Below, piece after piece: positions 54,571 through 63,283 of a stretch of 64,000 nt of DNA (the first letter of the stretch is position 1; each line of letters starts with the position of its first letter). The notes beneath the pieces were generated by a model. It was not told the origin of the DNA. It saw only the letters and a program-made list of their open reading frames with translations, and made no database searches. The stretch is taken from contig NZ_CP101416.1 in assembly GCF_027942295.1 (NCBI RefSeq), positions 1,631,001 to 1,695,000 on the forward strand. The letters are read 5' to 3'. The DNA comes from Pseudanabaena sp. Chao 1811. GTDB lineage: Bacteria > Cyanobacteriota > Cyanobacteriia > Pseudanabaenales > Pseudanabaenaceae. Both the position numbers and the translations under genes were made by a program.

Positions 54571-55308
54571 GTGCTTGATTTAAGTGGAAAGATTGCTTTA
54601 ATCACTGGTGCATCGCGAGGCATTGGTGCGGCTGTTGCTCAACAGTTAGCTGAGCGGGGAGCCGATATCGTCATCAACTACCGCAGCAAAGCACATCGTG
54701 CTGAAGAAATTGCCGCAAATGTGATGGCAACTGGACAACGTGCAGTTCTCGCACAGGCAGATATTACCAATGAAGAGGAAGTTGGCAAAATGATGCAGAA
54801 CATTGTCACTGACCTGACAAAATTAGACTTGCTAATCCTGAATGCCAGTGGTGGCATGGAAAAGGATAAATCCACAGACTATGCGATGGAGCTTAATCTT
54901 AAGGCTCAAGAACGATTAGCAGATCTAGCAGTTCCCCTAATGAAAGATGGTGGGCGAATTGTGTTTGTGACTAGTCACTTAGCGCATTTTTATGGACAAA
55001 AGCCTGTAAGTGCAATCTACGAAAATGTTGCTGCAAGTAAATACGCAGGAGAACAGGCACTTCGCGATCGCATTCCCAAACTCACTGAAAAAGGGATTAG
55101 TTTGGTAGTCGTTAGTGGAGATTTAATCGAAGGGACAATCACACCAAAATTAATGGAACGCGCCAATCGAGGATTTATTAATGAACGGCGTGAACAAGCA
55201 GGCACATTACCAACTGTTGCTGATTTTGCAAAGGCGATCGCTGATGCTTGTGCAAGTACCAGTCTCCGCAGTGGAGAGACTATATTTGTAGGAAGTACGG
55301 AATGGTAA
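54571..55308 (+). CDS. Short-chain dehydrogenase with Y-X6-K active-site spacing
   Basis: A 245-residue Rossmann enzyme with GASRGIGAA at residues 14-22, ILNASGGM near 91 and a probable Ser135. At the usual Y-X3-K site the sequence is VAASK, so the canonical tyrosine is Val. A tyrosine lies three residues earlier, giving Tyr150-X6-Lys157 as in enoyl-ACP reductases, although the nucleotide loop is the classical SDR type. The start is GTG with AGGAG 10 bp upstream. Substrate unknown. Confidence 0.85.
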   Translation: MLDLSGKIALITGASRGIGAAVAQQLAERGADIVINYRSKAHRAEEIAANVMATGQRAVLAQADITNEEEVGKMMQNIVTDLTKLDLLILNASGGMEKDKSTDYAMELNLKAQERLADLAVPLMKDGGRIVFVTSHLAHFYGQKPVSAIYENVAASKYAGEQALRDRIPKLTEKGISLVVVSGDLIEGTITPKLMERANRGFINERREQAGTLPTVADFAKAIADACASTSLRSGETIFVGSTEW

Positions 55309-55315
55309 TTAGAAG

Positions 55316-55342
55316 CAAAGGGGGCGCTAAGCGCCCCCTTTG
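55316..55342. terminator. Hairpin between convergent SDR and pheT genes
   Basis: Perfect arms CAAAGGGGGCGCT with complement, 7 bp past the SDR stop and 6 bp past the pheT stop, bidirectional. Confidence 0.8.
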
Positions 55343-55347
55343 AGAAA

Positions 55348-57759
55348 CTAACTTCTCAAAGTTGCTTGGAACTTCTCTTCGAGTAAATCGCGGACTTTCT
55401 GATGCACGGGGTTAATGTCGGCATCAGTTAAGGTGCGATCGCTAGCTCGATAGACTAGTCTGAAGGCAAGACTGCGAGAGCCTTCGGGAACACCTTTACC
55501 GATGTATTGATCGAAGAGGGTGACGGAATCGAGTAACTCGCCGCCCACATGGGTAATCGATCGCTGAATATCGGCAACGGTGAATTTAAGTGGTGCAAAG
55601 AAAGCAATATCGCGATCGCTACTGGGGTAAGTCGAGAAGGGCTGGAAGGTAGGAATTGATTTCTTCATCATCGCATCGAGCAAGGTGTAGAAATCTAACT
55701 CAAATACATAAATTTCATCGGGAAGTTCTTTCTCAGCGCGTAACTGAGGATGCAATTGTCCAAACGTGCCGAGGCGTTCACCCGCAATCCAGAGAGAAGC
55801 AGTGCGTCCGGGGTGTAAGCGATCGTCCTTTTGATCGGGCTGATATTCCACAGTAACCGAGAGATTGTGGAAAACGGAATCAAGTAGCCCTTTCGCTTCA
55901 TAGAAGTTTAGAGGCTTAGAATCATGCTGCCATGCTCCCACGGTGGGATCGCCGCCGAAAATACCTGCAATGCGATCGGTTTCATCGCTACCCGCTTCAT
56001 CGAGCCAGAATACGCGACCAATCTCAAAACCATTCAAGATGCCATTACCTTGATTAATATTGAAGGCGCAAGCGTCAATCAAATTGGTGAGCAAGTCGCC
56101 GCGCAAGGCTCCATACTCGATCGCCACAGGATTATTGATTTTCACCTGATGGGACTCGGTGGGACTGCATAGGGACATATGCATGACTTCCGTTAAGCCC
56201 ACAGCACGGAAGGCGGCGCGAATCATCCGACCACCTTCTTGATCGGCGGAGAGGAAGCCAAACTCGGTTCTGGCTGGCAGAGTTTCTACAAATTTGTCAT
56301 AGCCATAGATCCGCGCAATCTCTTCTACGAGGTCAATTTCTCGCTCGATATCCGCATAGCGATAGGGCGGAACGGTTACTTTCCAAGTAGCATAGCTGCC
56401 TTCTTCAATGGGTTGCTTTTCCAATTCAAAGGACAAGACCTTGAGGGTTTGCTCAACTTCTGCTTCGGAAAGAAGAGGCAAGACACTTTCATCTTCGCGA
56501 TCAACTTCACCGAGGATTTGCCACACTTTGGTTAAGCGCAAATCAATCACCCGCACTTCCTGAGAACGCGCATCGGCAACACTTTGCTCAATAACCTCAC
56601 CACCTGCGAGTTCTACAATCATTTGGATTGCTTTGGCGGTAGCTGACTCGATCGCTGCCTGATTGACACCCCGTTCGTAGCGTGCCGAAGCCTCAGTGCG
56701 TAAGCCCTGAGCGCGTGCCGATCGCCTTGTCGTAACTTGCGTAAACAGTGCCGCTTCTAAAACAATATTGGTCGTTTGGTCAGAAACTTCGGTTTCTGCA
56801 CCACCCATCACCCCTGCGATCGCGATCGGTTTATCGCCAGAGGTAATCAAAAAGTTCTGACTGGTGAGAGTGCGATCGGCATCATCAAGGGTTTTAATTT
56901 TTTCGCCAGCCTTAGCAAAGCGCACCCCGATATTCAGATCCTTGTCCAAGGTATCTGCATCAAAGGCATGGAGCGGTTGTCCCCATTCCAACAGAATGTA
57001 ATTGGTGATATCGACAATATTGTTGATCGATCGCATTCCTGCGGCTTCCACGCGACGCTTCAGCCATTCAGGAGATGGGGCAACCTTTACGCCTTTAATT
57101 AATGTGCCAATATAAGCTGGGCATGATTTTGGATCTTCCACCTTCACCCAGTTGGCAACCTTGAGCTGAAAATCTTTAGTTGCTACGGGTAAACGCACCT
57201 CTTTACCGAGCAGAGCCGCCACTTCACGGGCAATCCCTACCACACTCAAGGCATCAGCACGGTTGGCTGTCGAAGTCACATCAAGGATGGCATCATCTAG
57301 CCCTAGCAACGGGCGCACGTCTGCACCAACGGTTAAGCCATCAGGAAATTCATGGATGCCGCTTGATTCTTTGGCTAAGCCAATCTCAGCGAGGGAGCAG
57401 ATCATCCCCTCAGAACGCTCACCCCGTAGCTTAGTGGGGCGCAATTTTAAATCAATGGTTGGTAAATAAGTCCCAATCGTGGCTACAGGCACAAATAAGC
57501 CCTGTCTCGCATTTGCCGCACCACAGACAATTTGCAGGGGTTCGGGTGCGCCAATATCAACTTTACATACCTGTAATTTATCGGCATTAGGATGGCGATC
57601 GGCGGTGAGGATATGACCAACGACCACGCCCTCAGCCCATGTTCTGCGGTCTTCGATGGACTCCACTTCAAAGCCTGCCATCGTGAGTTTTTCTTCTAGC
57701 TCTTGGGGCGAGAGATCGCAGTCAACAAGTTCGCGGAGCCAATTCAAAGAGATACGCAT
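55348..57759 (-). CDS. pheT: Phenylalanine-tRNA ligase beta subunit
   Basis: An 803-residue subunit with the N-terminal tRNA-binding EMAP-like domain ([21 protein letters not shown] near residue 46), B3/B4 editing domains ([37 protein letters not shown]), the B5 and catalytic-like core, and the C-terminal FDX-ACB anticodon-binding domain ([16 protein letters not shown]). Full length and typical. pheS is not in the window. Confidence 0.97.
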   Translation of the reverse strand: MRISLNWLRELVDCDLSPQELEEKLTMAGFEVESIEDRRTWAEGVVVGHILTADRHPNADKLQVCKVDIGAPEPLQIVCGAANARQGLFVPVATIGTYLPTIDLKLRPTKLRGERSEGMICSLAEIGLAKESSGIHEFPDGLTVGADVRPLLGLDDAILDVTSTANRADALSVVGIAREVAALLGKEVRLPVATKDFQLKVANWVKVEDPKSCPAYIGTLIKGVKVAPSPEWLKRRVEAAGMRSINNIVDITNYILLEWGQPLHAFDADTLDKDLNIGVRFAKAGEKIKTLDDADRTLTSQNFLITSGDKPIAIAGVMGGAETEVSDQTTNIVLEAALFTQVTTRRSARAQGLRTEASARYERGVNQAAIESATAKAIQMIVELAGGEVIEQSVADARSQEVRVIDLRLTKVWQILGEVDREDESVLPLLSEAEVEQTLKVLSFELEKQPIEEGSYATWKVTVPPYRYADIEREIDLVEEIARIYGYDKFVETLPARTEFGFLSADQEGGRMIRAAFRAVGLTEVMHMSLCSPTESHQVKINNPVAIEYGALRGDLLTNLIDACAFNINQGNGILNGFEIGRVFWLDEAGSDETDRIAGIFGGDPTVGAWQHDSKPLNFYEAKGLLDSVFHNLSVTVEYQPDQKDDRLHPGRTASLWIAGERLGTFGQLHPQLRAEKELPDEIYVFELDFYTLLDAMMKKSIPTFQPFSTYPSSDRDIAFFAPLKFTVADIQRSITHVGGELLDSVTLFDQYIGKGVPEGSRSLAFRLVYRASDRTLTDADINPVHQKVRDLLEEKFQATLRS

Positions 57760-57952
57760 TGGGATTTTTAGAGAAAAGTGTAGGGAAAAGTGTTAAGAAA
57801 TATTCAGGTTATAGTAGTTTAGCAAAATCCGCACGGCAAACTTGCGAACTGCATTTCGCAGTCTACGATATTTGCCTATTCAAGCAAAAGTTCTCTCCAC
57901 TGATAAACATTTTGAACAAAATGATTTGGGTGACTTCTTCAGAAATTAGATA

Positions 57953-58051
57953 AGTAGTTGGACGCAATTAAATATAAGGCTAAAAGCCTATTTTGCAAGC
58001 TGATCATGCTCCATAGGCTTTTATTCTGACTTCTCATGATGCCCAGCTACT
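57953..58051. repeat. Palindromic repeat, family G copy 1
   Basis: A 99-bp element with ends AGTAGTTGGACGCAATTA and GATGCCCAGCTACT and an internal imperfect hairpin on GGCTAAAAGCCTAT. The left end shares GCAATTAAATATAA exactly with copy G2. It lies in the 700-bp gap between pheT and the MTHFR-family gene. Confidence 0.65.
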
Positions 58052-58089
58052 GAAATGGAAAGATCAATTCTAAAGAGAAAGGAATTTTT

Positions 58090-58191
58090 ACAGTCTGTTA
58101 AAACTTGAATTAGTACAGATAAATTTTGAAAGCGTGGCAAAGCAACGCTTTCAAAATTTATCTGTTTTTTAATACAGCGCAATGCGCTGTG
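58090..58191. repeat. Palindromic repeat, family H copy 4
   Basis: TACAGTCTGTTAAAACTTGA, then the hairpin on CAGATAAATTTTGAAAGCGT and CAGCGC-AAT-GCGCTG. The long stem has changed relative to other copies by matched substitutions (AGATAAATTTT with its complement). Confidence 0.75.
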
Positions 58192-58247
58192 TCTCCGCGA
58201 TCGCAAAGAAATACTTGAAAGTCAATAGGAAACTTCTAGTCTCAATA

Positions 58248-58406
58248 ATGCTATTCAAGAAATATAGGCAACCTGCTACTTCAAACCAACAGGAATCAGA
58301 AGGCTCAAAACCCAAACCTAAAAAATCTAATTTGCAAACATTGCCTCAGAAGCAAGTTTTTGAGGAACATTACAGGCTGGGATGGTTAGTGCGACGATCG
58401 CAATAG
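58248..58406 (+). CDS. Possible small protein, 52 aa
   Basis: An open frame starting MLFKKYRQPATSNQQESEGS and ending FEEHYRLGWLVRRSQ just before the MTHFR-family gene. The basic, polar composition and compact C-terminal motif look protein-like, but there is no clear ribosome binding site and I do not recognise it. It may be a real cyanobacterial small protein or chance. Confidence 0.3.
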   Translation: MLFKKYRQPATSNQQESEGSKPKPKKSNLQTLPQKQVFEEHYRLGWLVRRSQ

Positions 58407-58454
58407 TTTAAAATGCAGACAACCTTTAAAATTCCTTTAAAATTTTTGTTTCGC

Positions 58455-59375
58455 ATGATCGATTCGCCCCAGCCAGTTGAACAACCCTTTCATAAATTTC
58501 GCAAGGCGATCGCCAGTAAGGAATTTCTAATTACAGCTGAGGTATCTCCCCCTAAGGGCAGTGACCCCACGCATATGCTCGCACAAACGCGAGCGCTCAA
58601 GGGGCGCGTCCATGCCGTAAATATCACCGATTCCAGTCGCGCTGTGATGAGCATGAGTCCTGTGGCAGCTTCGGTCTTAATCCAGCAGCAAATTGGTATT
58701 GAAACGGTATGCCAGCTTGCTTGTCGCGATCGCAATCGCATTGCTTTACAGGGAGATTTATTTGGCGCTGCGGCATTAGGAATTACAAATATTCTTGCCC
58801 TCACTGGTGATCCAGTAAAGGCTGGAGATTCTCCCGATGCGCGATCGGTATTTGACTATGAATCAGTGCGCCTACTGCAATTAATTCAAAAACTCAATCA
58901 AGGCATTGATGCCAATGGCAAGGCTCTACCGCACCAAGGTACAAATTTCTTAGCAGGAGCTGCCGTCGATCCGCAGTCACGCAGTTGGTCAGGTTTGCAA
59001 AGACGCTTCGAGCGCAAGATTAATGCGGGGGCACAATTTTTTCAAAGCCAATTAATTACGGATTTTGATCGCCTTGATAAATTTGTCAATCAAATTGCGA
59101 ACCAATCGGATAAACCCGTGTTAGCAGGCATATTTCTCATTAAATCCGCAAAAAATGCCCTCTTCCTGAATAAATATGTACCAGGGGTACAAATTCCTGA
59201 ACATATTATCGATCGCCTAGCCAAAGCCAAATCACCTTTACAGGAAGGACTAGCGATCGCGGCAGAACAAATCCAAACAGCAAGACAAATCTGCCAAGGC
59301 GTACATATCATGGCAATTAAAGCTGAACACTTAATCCCTGAAATTCTGGATCGCGCAGGTGTATCCGTTATCTAA
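58455..59375 (+). CDS. metF: Methylenetetrahydrofolate reductase-family protein
   Basis: A TIM-barrel protein of about 306 residues with LITAEVSPPKGSDP near the start, VHAVNITDSSRAVMSMSPVA, QLACRDRNRIALQGDLFGAAALGITNILALTGD and AGAQFFQSQLITD. These match the flavin-dependent MTHFR family that links folate one-carbon units to methionine synthesis. The C-terminal portion is as in short bacterial forms. The start could be the ATG at 58413 or at 58455; I prefer the latter for length, with no ribosome binding site to decide. Confidence 0.85.
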   Translation: MIDSPQPVEQPFHKFRKAIASKEFLITAEVSPPKGSDPTHMLAQTRALKGRVHAVNITDSSRAVMSMSPVAASVLIQQQIGIETVCQLACRDRNRIALQGDLFGAAALGITNILALTGDPVKAGDSPDARSVFDYESVRLLQLIQKLNQGIDANGKALPHQGTNFLAGAAVDPQSRSWSGLQRRFERKINAGAQFFQSQLITDFDRLDKFVNQIANQSDKPVLAGIFLIKSAKNALFLNKYVPGVQIPEHIIDRLAKAKSPLQEGLAIAAEQIQTARQICQGVHIMAIKAEHLIPEILDRAGVSVI

Positions 59376-59415
59376 ACTAAGCAAAAAGTGGCTACGCTAT
59401 TTTTTTAGTTGCTAG

Positions 59416-59513
59416 GTAGCTGGGTGCAATTAAATATAAAACCCAAAAACCTGTAGCGCATGCTGCGCGTGCGCTACAGGTTTTTACTCTGGTTTGTAAT
59501 TATGCCTAGCTAC
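59416..59513. repeat. Palindromic repeat, family G copy 2
   Basis: A 98-bp element, ends GTAGCTGGGTGCAATTA and TAATTATGCCTAGCTAC, with an internal hairpin on AAAAACCTGTAGCGCA. It lies after the MTHFR-family gene and probably terminates it. Confidence 0.7.
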
Positions 59514-59599
59514 TTATATCTTTTGAGGGGTTTGTATAGCAAGCTTCTCAAAAGGTCAGCACTTTCGGTTAATCTAGGAAATAACCCTAACTCACATCT

Positions 59600-60118
59600 A
59601 TGGCAAGACGTAGATATTCTTCAACTCTGAACACGCCACCTACTGAACCACGGTCGAATGGCACAACGACCAAACTCGCGATCGCAGGTGCAATTTTTGC
59701 GGTCGGTATTGGTGTCGGCATTGCCCTCTCTACGCTCAACCCCACCCCCCGTACCGTTGACGCAATCCGTTTAGATAACCTCGCCCCTAGCCGAGATTTT
59801 TGTAATAACTATGGTGCATCGGCGATGGTGATGAGTAGCCGAGTGTACGTCACGCTCAACCCCTTTAACGTATTTATCAGCCAAGCAGAACCGATCCCTG
59901 GTTGTGTGGTTCTGCCTAACAACTGGAATTTGCTCTTGCAAAAAAATGTAATTAAAGAAGCCGATATTCGTCAGTGTAAAGATCGGATGAATACCTTTGG
60001 CTTTACAGGCGATCTTGAAAAAAATCCTAGTGTTGACTGCATTTACGAAAGTAAAAACGCTACGGAAAAGTTTACTAATGGTTTACCAGCCACACCTAGC
60101 CCCAGTCCTAAACCCTAA
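59600..60118 (+). CDS. DUF3172 membrane-anchored protein
   Basis: A 172-residue protein with one membrane helix (LAIAGAIFAVGIGVGIALSTL, about residues 26-46) and an extracytoplasmic or lumenal domain with three conserved cysteines (RDFCNNYG, PGCVVLPNNW, VDCIYES plus IRQCKD). DUF3172 is restricted to cyanobacteria and plants; function unknown. The C terminus is Pro/Ser-rich. Confidence 0.87.
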   Translation: MARRRYSSTLNTPPTEPRSNGTTTKLAIAGAIFAVGIGVGIALSTLNPTPRTVDAIRLDNLAPSRDFCNNYGASAMVMSSRVYVTLNPFNVFISQAEPIPGCVVLPNNWNLLLQKNVIKEADIRQCKDRMNTFGFTGDLEKNPSVDCIYESKNATEKFTNGLPATPSPSPKP

Positions 60119-60152
60119 ACATCAAGATGCATTAAGTGCATCTTGGTATAAA

Positions 60153-60187
60153 AAACAAAAAGGGACGCTTTGCGTCCCTTTTTGTTT
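60153..60187. terminator. Hairpins after DUF3172
   Basis: A perfect stem AAACAAAAAGGGACGC with TTT loop, preceded by a smaller AAGATGCA palindrome at 60124-60144. The main stem overlaps the stop codon of the convergent 77-aa gene. Confidence 0.8.
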
Positions 60188-60419
60188 AGCATTCATCAAA
60201 TGCTTCTAGGTCTAGTAAATGTCGATATGGCTCGGCTAGGTCTGAGCCTTTAAAAGCTAGCGATCGCAAAATATGCCAATCTCTAAGACTCTCAAAAGCA
60301 TTGGTATAGTCATCACGCTCTAGACGATCTGCAATTTCTGCAACATCCGCCGCAGTAAACTTACTAGGATCAACTTCTGGCGCTTCACCGATAGTATCCT
60401 TTGAGGGGTTATCAACCAT
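60186..60419 (-). CDS. Conserved hypothetical protein, 77 aa
   Basis: A small acidic soluble protein: disordered first 20 residues, then helical FTAADVAEIADRLERDDYTN and SLRDWHILRSLAFKGSDLAEPYRHLLDLE. I recall similar short proteins in other cyanobacteria but know no function. It lies 22 bp downstream of the tRNA-Ser gene on the same strand. Confidence 0.7.
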   Translation of the reverse strand: MVDNPSKDTIGEAPEVDPSKFTAADVAEIADRLERDDYTNAFESLRDWHILRSLAFKGSDLAEPYRHLLDLEAFDEC

Positions 60420-60441
60420 ATCCTATGACAGGCTCGTGAAC

Positions 60442-60532
60442 GGAGAGAGAGGGATTCGAACCCTCGGTACGGAGTTACCTGCCGTACAACAGATTAGCAA
60501 TCTGCCGCTTTCGTCCACTCAGCCATCTCTCC
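60442..60532 (-). tRNA. tRNA-Ser (GCU)
   Basis: A 91-nt class II tRNA on the minus strand: acceptor stem GGAGAGA paired with TCTCTCC at the other end, D-arm GGCTGAGTGG, anticodon loop TTGCTAA with anticodon GCT, a long variable arm and the TTCGAAT T-loop. The 3' CCA is not encoded. It reads AGC/AGU codons. Confidence 0.97.
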
Positions 60533-60731
60533 AAATTTATTAGGAATTATATCTTAGCAGATGCTGGATACAATGCAACCCTAAATTATTGAATTTATTA
60601 AACTTTATTTTGGCTTTATTTGATCTGGTTTCATCAAACACAAATATTTTGTCATATTGACAGCATCAAAACTGCTATTTCTAGCCTATGGGTTCGCCGT
60701 AGCCAAACATGATAACCAAGCTCTATGTTTA

Positions 60732-60902
60732 CTAAGATTTACGCGCACATTGGTTTAAAACTTGATTAGCATGTTCCGTACAACATCCGCATTGTGTACC
60801 CAATAGCGTTAATTCCGACAACCGCGCAATTGAGCAAGCTCCCTTACCGACTGCTTTTTGAATATCTTTCTCTGTTACTGCATGACAAATACAAATATAC
60901 AT
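60732..60902 (-). CDS. bfd: Bacterioferritin-associated ferredoxin
   Basis: A 56-residue 2Fe-2S protein starting MYICICHAVTEKDIQKAVGK. The four cluster ligands are Cys4, Cys6, Cys38 and Cys41, the same positions as in E. coli Bfd. Bfd reduces haem in bacterioferritin to release iron. It is divergent from two bacterioferritin genes, which fits. AGGAG lies just upstream of the ATG. Confidence 0.92.
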   Translation of the reverse strand: MYICICHAVTEKDIQKAVGKGACSIARLSELTLLGTQCGCCTEHANQVLNQCARKS

Positions 60903-61079
60903 TTGCGATTTTGCTCTCCTAAATATAAAAGGATAAAAGGGTTATATAGTGAAAATTTGATAACGACACCCAAATGTTATAGAGCGAACCTCACTAAAAT
61001 TGAGGGGAGGAATCTTTTGGCTAAACCTGAAATCTATCAGCATCAGCCAATAGCTCTTTAAAAAATAATTTAGTTTTAT

Positions 61080-61200
61080 TGCAAGTAATTCTCATTATTC
61101 TCTATGATGCTAAATTAGTCAAGCATGACATTGCAGGTTTCAAACACTTATAAAATATTTGGCTAAATGTTTGAAATGTTAGGAATTATCATTATTGAGA
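61080..61200. promoter_or_regulatory. Possible Fur-type sites between bfd and the bacterioferritin genes
   Basis: The 375-bp divergent gap contains AT-rich sequences such as GCAAGTAATTCTCATTATTC (61081) and GAATTATCATTATTGAGA (61183) that loosely resemble Fur boxes. The match is by eye and the region is AT-rich, so this is a weak call. No other gene is supported in the gap. Confidence 0.3.
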
Positions 61201-61277
61201 GCAATCTTTGTAATAGAGATTACTATTGAAAACTGCTATAAATAGTCTCATGCTAAGTAAATCTAGGATAGTTGGCT

Positions 61278-61742
61278 ATGCAAGGACAATTAGAAGTAAA
61301 GAGTCAGTTAAATGAGGCTCTTAAGGCTCAACTGACTGCGATCAACCAATATTTTCTCCATGCGCGGATGTGCAAAAACTGGGGATTGAATCAACTCAAC
61401 GATCGCGAATATCGCTATTCAATCAAAGCCATGAAACAGGCTGATGAGTTGATTGAGAGAGTCCTATTTTTAGAAGGTCTGCCCAATTTACAAAGTTTGG
61501 GGAAATTGCTGATTGGAGAAGATGTACCTGAGCTGTTAAACAATGATCTGGCTCTCTGTACCGAGATTCGGGACGGATTAAAGGTAGCCGTAGCAACCTG
61601 TGAGACCCAGCAGGACTTTGTCAGTCGGGATTTGTTTGCCAAGTTAGTGGAAGAGACCGAAGAACAAATCGACTGGATAGAATCGCAACTTTGGCTAATT
61701 GAAAATTCGGGATTACCTAATTTCTTACAGTCAATGATTTAG
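61278..61742 (+). CDS. bfr: Bacterioferritin, haem-binding subunit without ferroxidase site
   Basis: A 154-residue ferritin-fold subunit. By alignment to E. coli Bfr all six diiron ligands are replaced (Gln18, Ala51, Gln54, Cys94, Thr127, Gln130), while the axial haem ligand Met52 is kept. It should bind haem between subunits but not oxidise iron. The ATG at 61278 matches the canonical start. The downstream gene encodes the complementary ferroxidase subunit, as in Synechocystis, where two Bfr subunits are thought to co-assemble. Confidence 0.92.
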   Translation: MQGQLEVKSQLNEALKAQLTAINQYFLHARMCKNWGLNQLNDREYRYSIKAMKQADELIERVLFLEGLPNLQSLGKLLIGEDVPELLNNDLALCTEIRDGLKVAVATCETQQDFVSRDLFAKLVEETEEQIDWIESQLWLIENSGLPNFLQSMI

Positions 61743-61822
61743 CTATTTTGCAAATTATTGGTTTGATGGAACATCCCATTAAATTCTGGAACTTTTACTT
61801 TAGAAATCAATTGAGGAAAATC

Positions 61823-62290
61823 ATGAAAGGTAGTGAGAAAGTCTTACAACAGTTGGCGAAGCTGTTGCGTGGTGAGTTAGCAGCGCGTGACCAGTACTTT
61901 ACTCACTCACGGATGTATTTAGATTGGGGGCTGAATAAACTATATGAGCGCATCAATCATGAGATGCAAGATGAAACTCAACATGCAGCTTTATTGATTG
62001 AGCGCATTCTATTTCTAGGTGGTACACCCGATCTATCACAACAGGATGATCTCAACATTGGAAAAACAGTACCAGAGATGTTGCAGAATGACTTGGATTA
62101 TGAGTATAAAGTGATTGGAGATCTCAAAGAAGCGATCGCTATTTGTGAAAGCGAACAGGATTACCACAGCCGTAAAATTTTACTAGGCATTCTCACGGAT
62201 ACGGAAGAAGATCATGCCTATTGGCTAGAAAAGCAACTCAAGTTAATTGAGCAACTCGGTTTACAAAATTATTTACAATCACAGGCATAG
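61823..62290 (+). CDS. bfr: Bacterioferritin, ferroxidase subunit
   Basis: A 155-residue subunit with the diiron ligands intact (Glu18, Glu51, His54, Glu94, Glu128 and His131; one residue inserted before the last pair relative to E. coli) but Thr52 in place of the haem methionine. It should oxidise and store iron without binding haem. GAGGAAA precedes the ATG at 61823; the open frame upstream to 61748 is not needed. It forms an operon with the haem-type subunit. Confidence 0.93.
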   Translation: MKGSEKVLQQLAKLLRGELAARDQYFTHSRMYLDWGLNKLYERINHEMQDETQHAALLIERILFLGGTPDLSQQDDLNIGKTVPEMLQNDLDYEYKVIGDLKEAIAICESEQDYHSRKILLGILTDTEEDHAYWLEKQLKLIEQLGLQNYLQSQA

Positions 62291-62314
62291 TTCGCTCGTT
62301 GCCCTAAATAATTT

Positions 62315-62365
62315 GTATTAATTAAGGATTGGCAGTGATCACCATGGTTAATCCTTAATTAATAC
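62315..62365 (+). terminator. Hairpin after the bacterioferritin operon
   Basis: Perfect arms GTATTAATTAAGGATT around a 19-nt loop, 25 bp past the second bfr stop. Confidence 0.6.
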
Positions 62366-62475
62366 CTGCATCAAATCCCCTACAAAAACTTGAATAGCTC
62401 TCAAGTAGACGATACCATTCGTGATTGGAACCCTACTCTCAATCGCTCTAACATCATCGAAGAGAACTACATTTC

Positions 62476-63177
62476 ATGTCTGAAGTTAATCCTCCTTCAA
62501 TTAGTCAAACAATCACAAGTCGCATAAATCAAATTCGTGCCAATATTCCGCCGCAGGTAAAGCTTGTTGCGGTCAGTAAATACACCACTACAGAAGCAGT
62601 GCGTGCTGCCTATGCCGCAGGGATCCGAGACTTTGGCGAATCAAGAGTACAAGATTCCAAAGTCAAACAAACGGAACTTGCAGATTTAACGGATATTACT
62701 TGGCATATGATTGGCTCCTTGCAAAGTAATAAGGCAAGGCAAGCAATCGCCCAATTTGATTGGATCCATTCGCTTGATCGCCTTAGTCTTGCCTCACAAT
62801 GCGATCGCTTAATTCAGGAACTAGGGAAATCACCAAAATTACTATTGCAGGTAAAGCTGGCGGAAGATCCTCATAAATCAGGTTGGACAGAAGCAGAGCT
62901 ATTAGGGGATTTACCTCAATTAGAGAAGTTGCAAAACCTTGATATTGTGGGACTGATGACAATTTTGCCTTTGGGCTTAAATGAGGCTCAAGCCTATGAG
63001 GTATTTAGACGCTTAGGGGAATTAGCAGCAAAATTGAGATCGCTCGGTTGGACAAATATTAAAGAACTCTCAATGGGAATGTCGGCAGATTATGCGATCG
63101 CCATTAAGGCAGGTGCAACCATCATTCGAGTAGGAACCCAGATTTTTTCAGATTTTAGCAGCCGTGAACATATTTAA
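62476..63177 (+). CDS. pipY: PLP homeostasis protein PipY (YggS family)
   Basis: A 233-residue single-domain PLP-binding TIM barrel. Lys35 in LVAVSKYTT is the PLP lysine; GIRDFGESRVQD, WHMIGSLQSNKAR, HSLDR and LSMGMSADYAIAIKAGATIIRVGTQIF are typical. These proteins buffer pyridoxal phosphate. In many cyanobacteria the gene follows pipX and precedes sepF; here neither neighbour is present and the leader is only about 185 bp. Confidence 0.94.
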   Translation: MSEVNPPSISQTITSRINQIRANIPPQVKLVAVSKYTTTEAVRAAYAAGIRDFGESRVQDSKVKQTELADLTDITWHMIGSLQSNKARQAIAQFDWIHSLDRLSLASQCDRLIQELGKSPKLLLQVKLAEDPHKSGWTEAELLGDLPQLEKLQNLDIVGLMTILPLGLNEAQAYEVFRRLGELAAKLRSLGWTNIKELSMGMSADYAIAIKAGATIIRVGTQIFSDFSSREHI

Positions 63178-63204
63178 ATGATCGGCAAATAAGAAAAATG
63201 CAAT

Positions 63205-63229
63205 AAGTAGCTAGGGCATAATTAAGTTA
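63205..63229. repeat. Half copy of family G repeat
   Basis: AGTAGCTAGGGCATAATTA matches one end of the family G elements. I see no matching opposite end nearby, so this is a remnant. Confidence 0.45.
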
Positions 63230-63283
63230 GCTTATAATTAGCGTGCATGAAGCAACATAGCCGATTGTCAATGAGAGGAATCT

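Noticed and set aside
60858..61061. 67-codon plus-strand frame overlapping the bfd start
   Set aside because: It overlaps the well-supported bfd gene on the other strand and has no motif or ribosome binding site.
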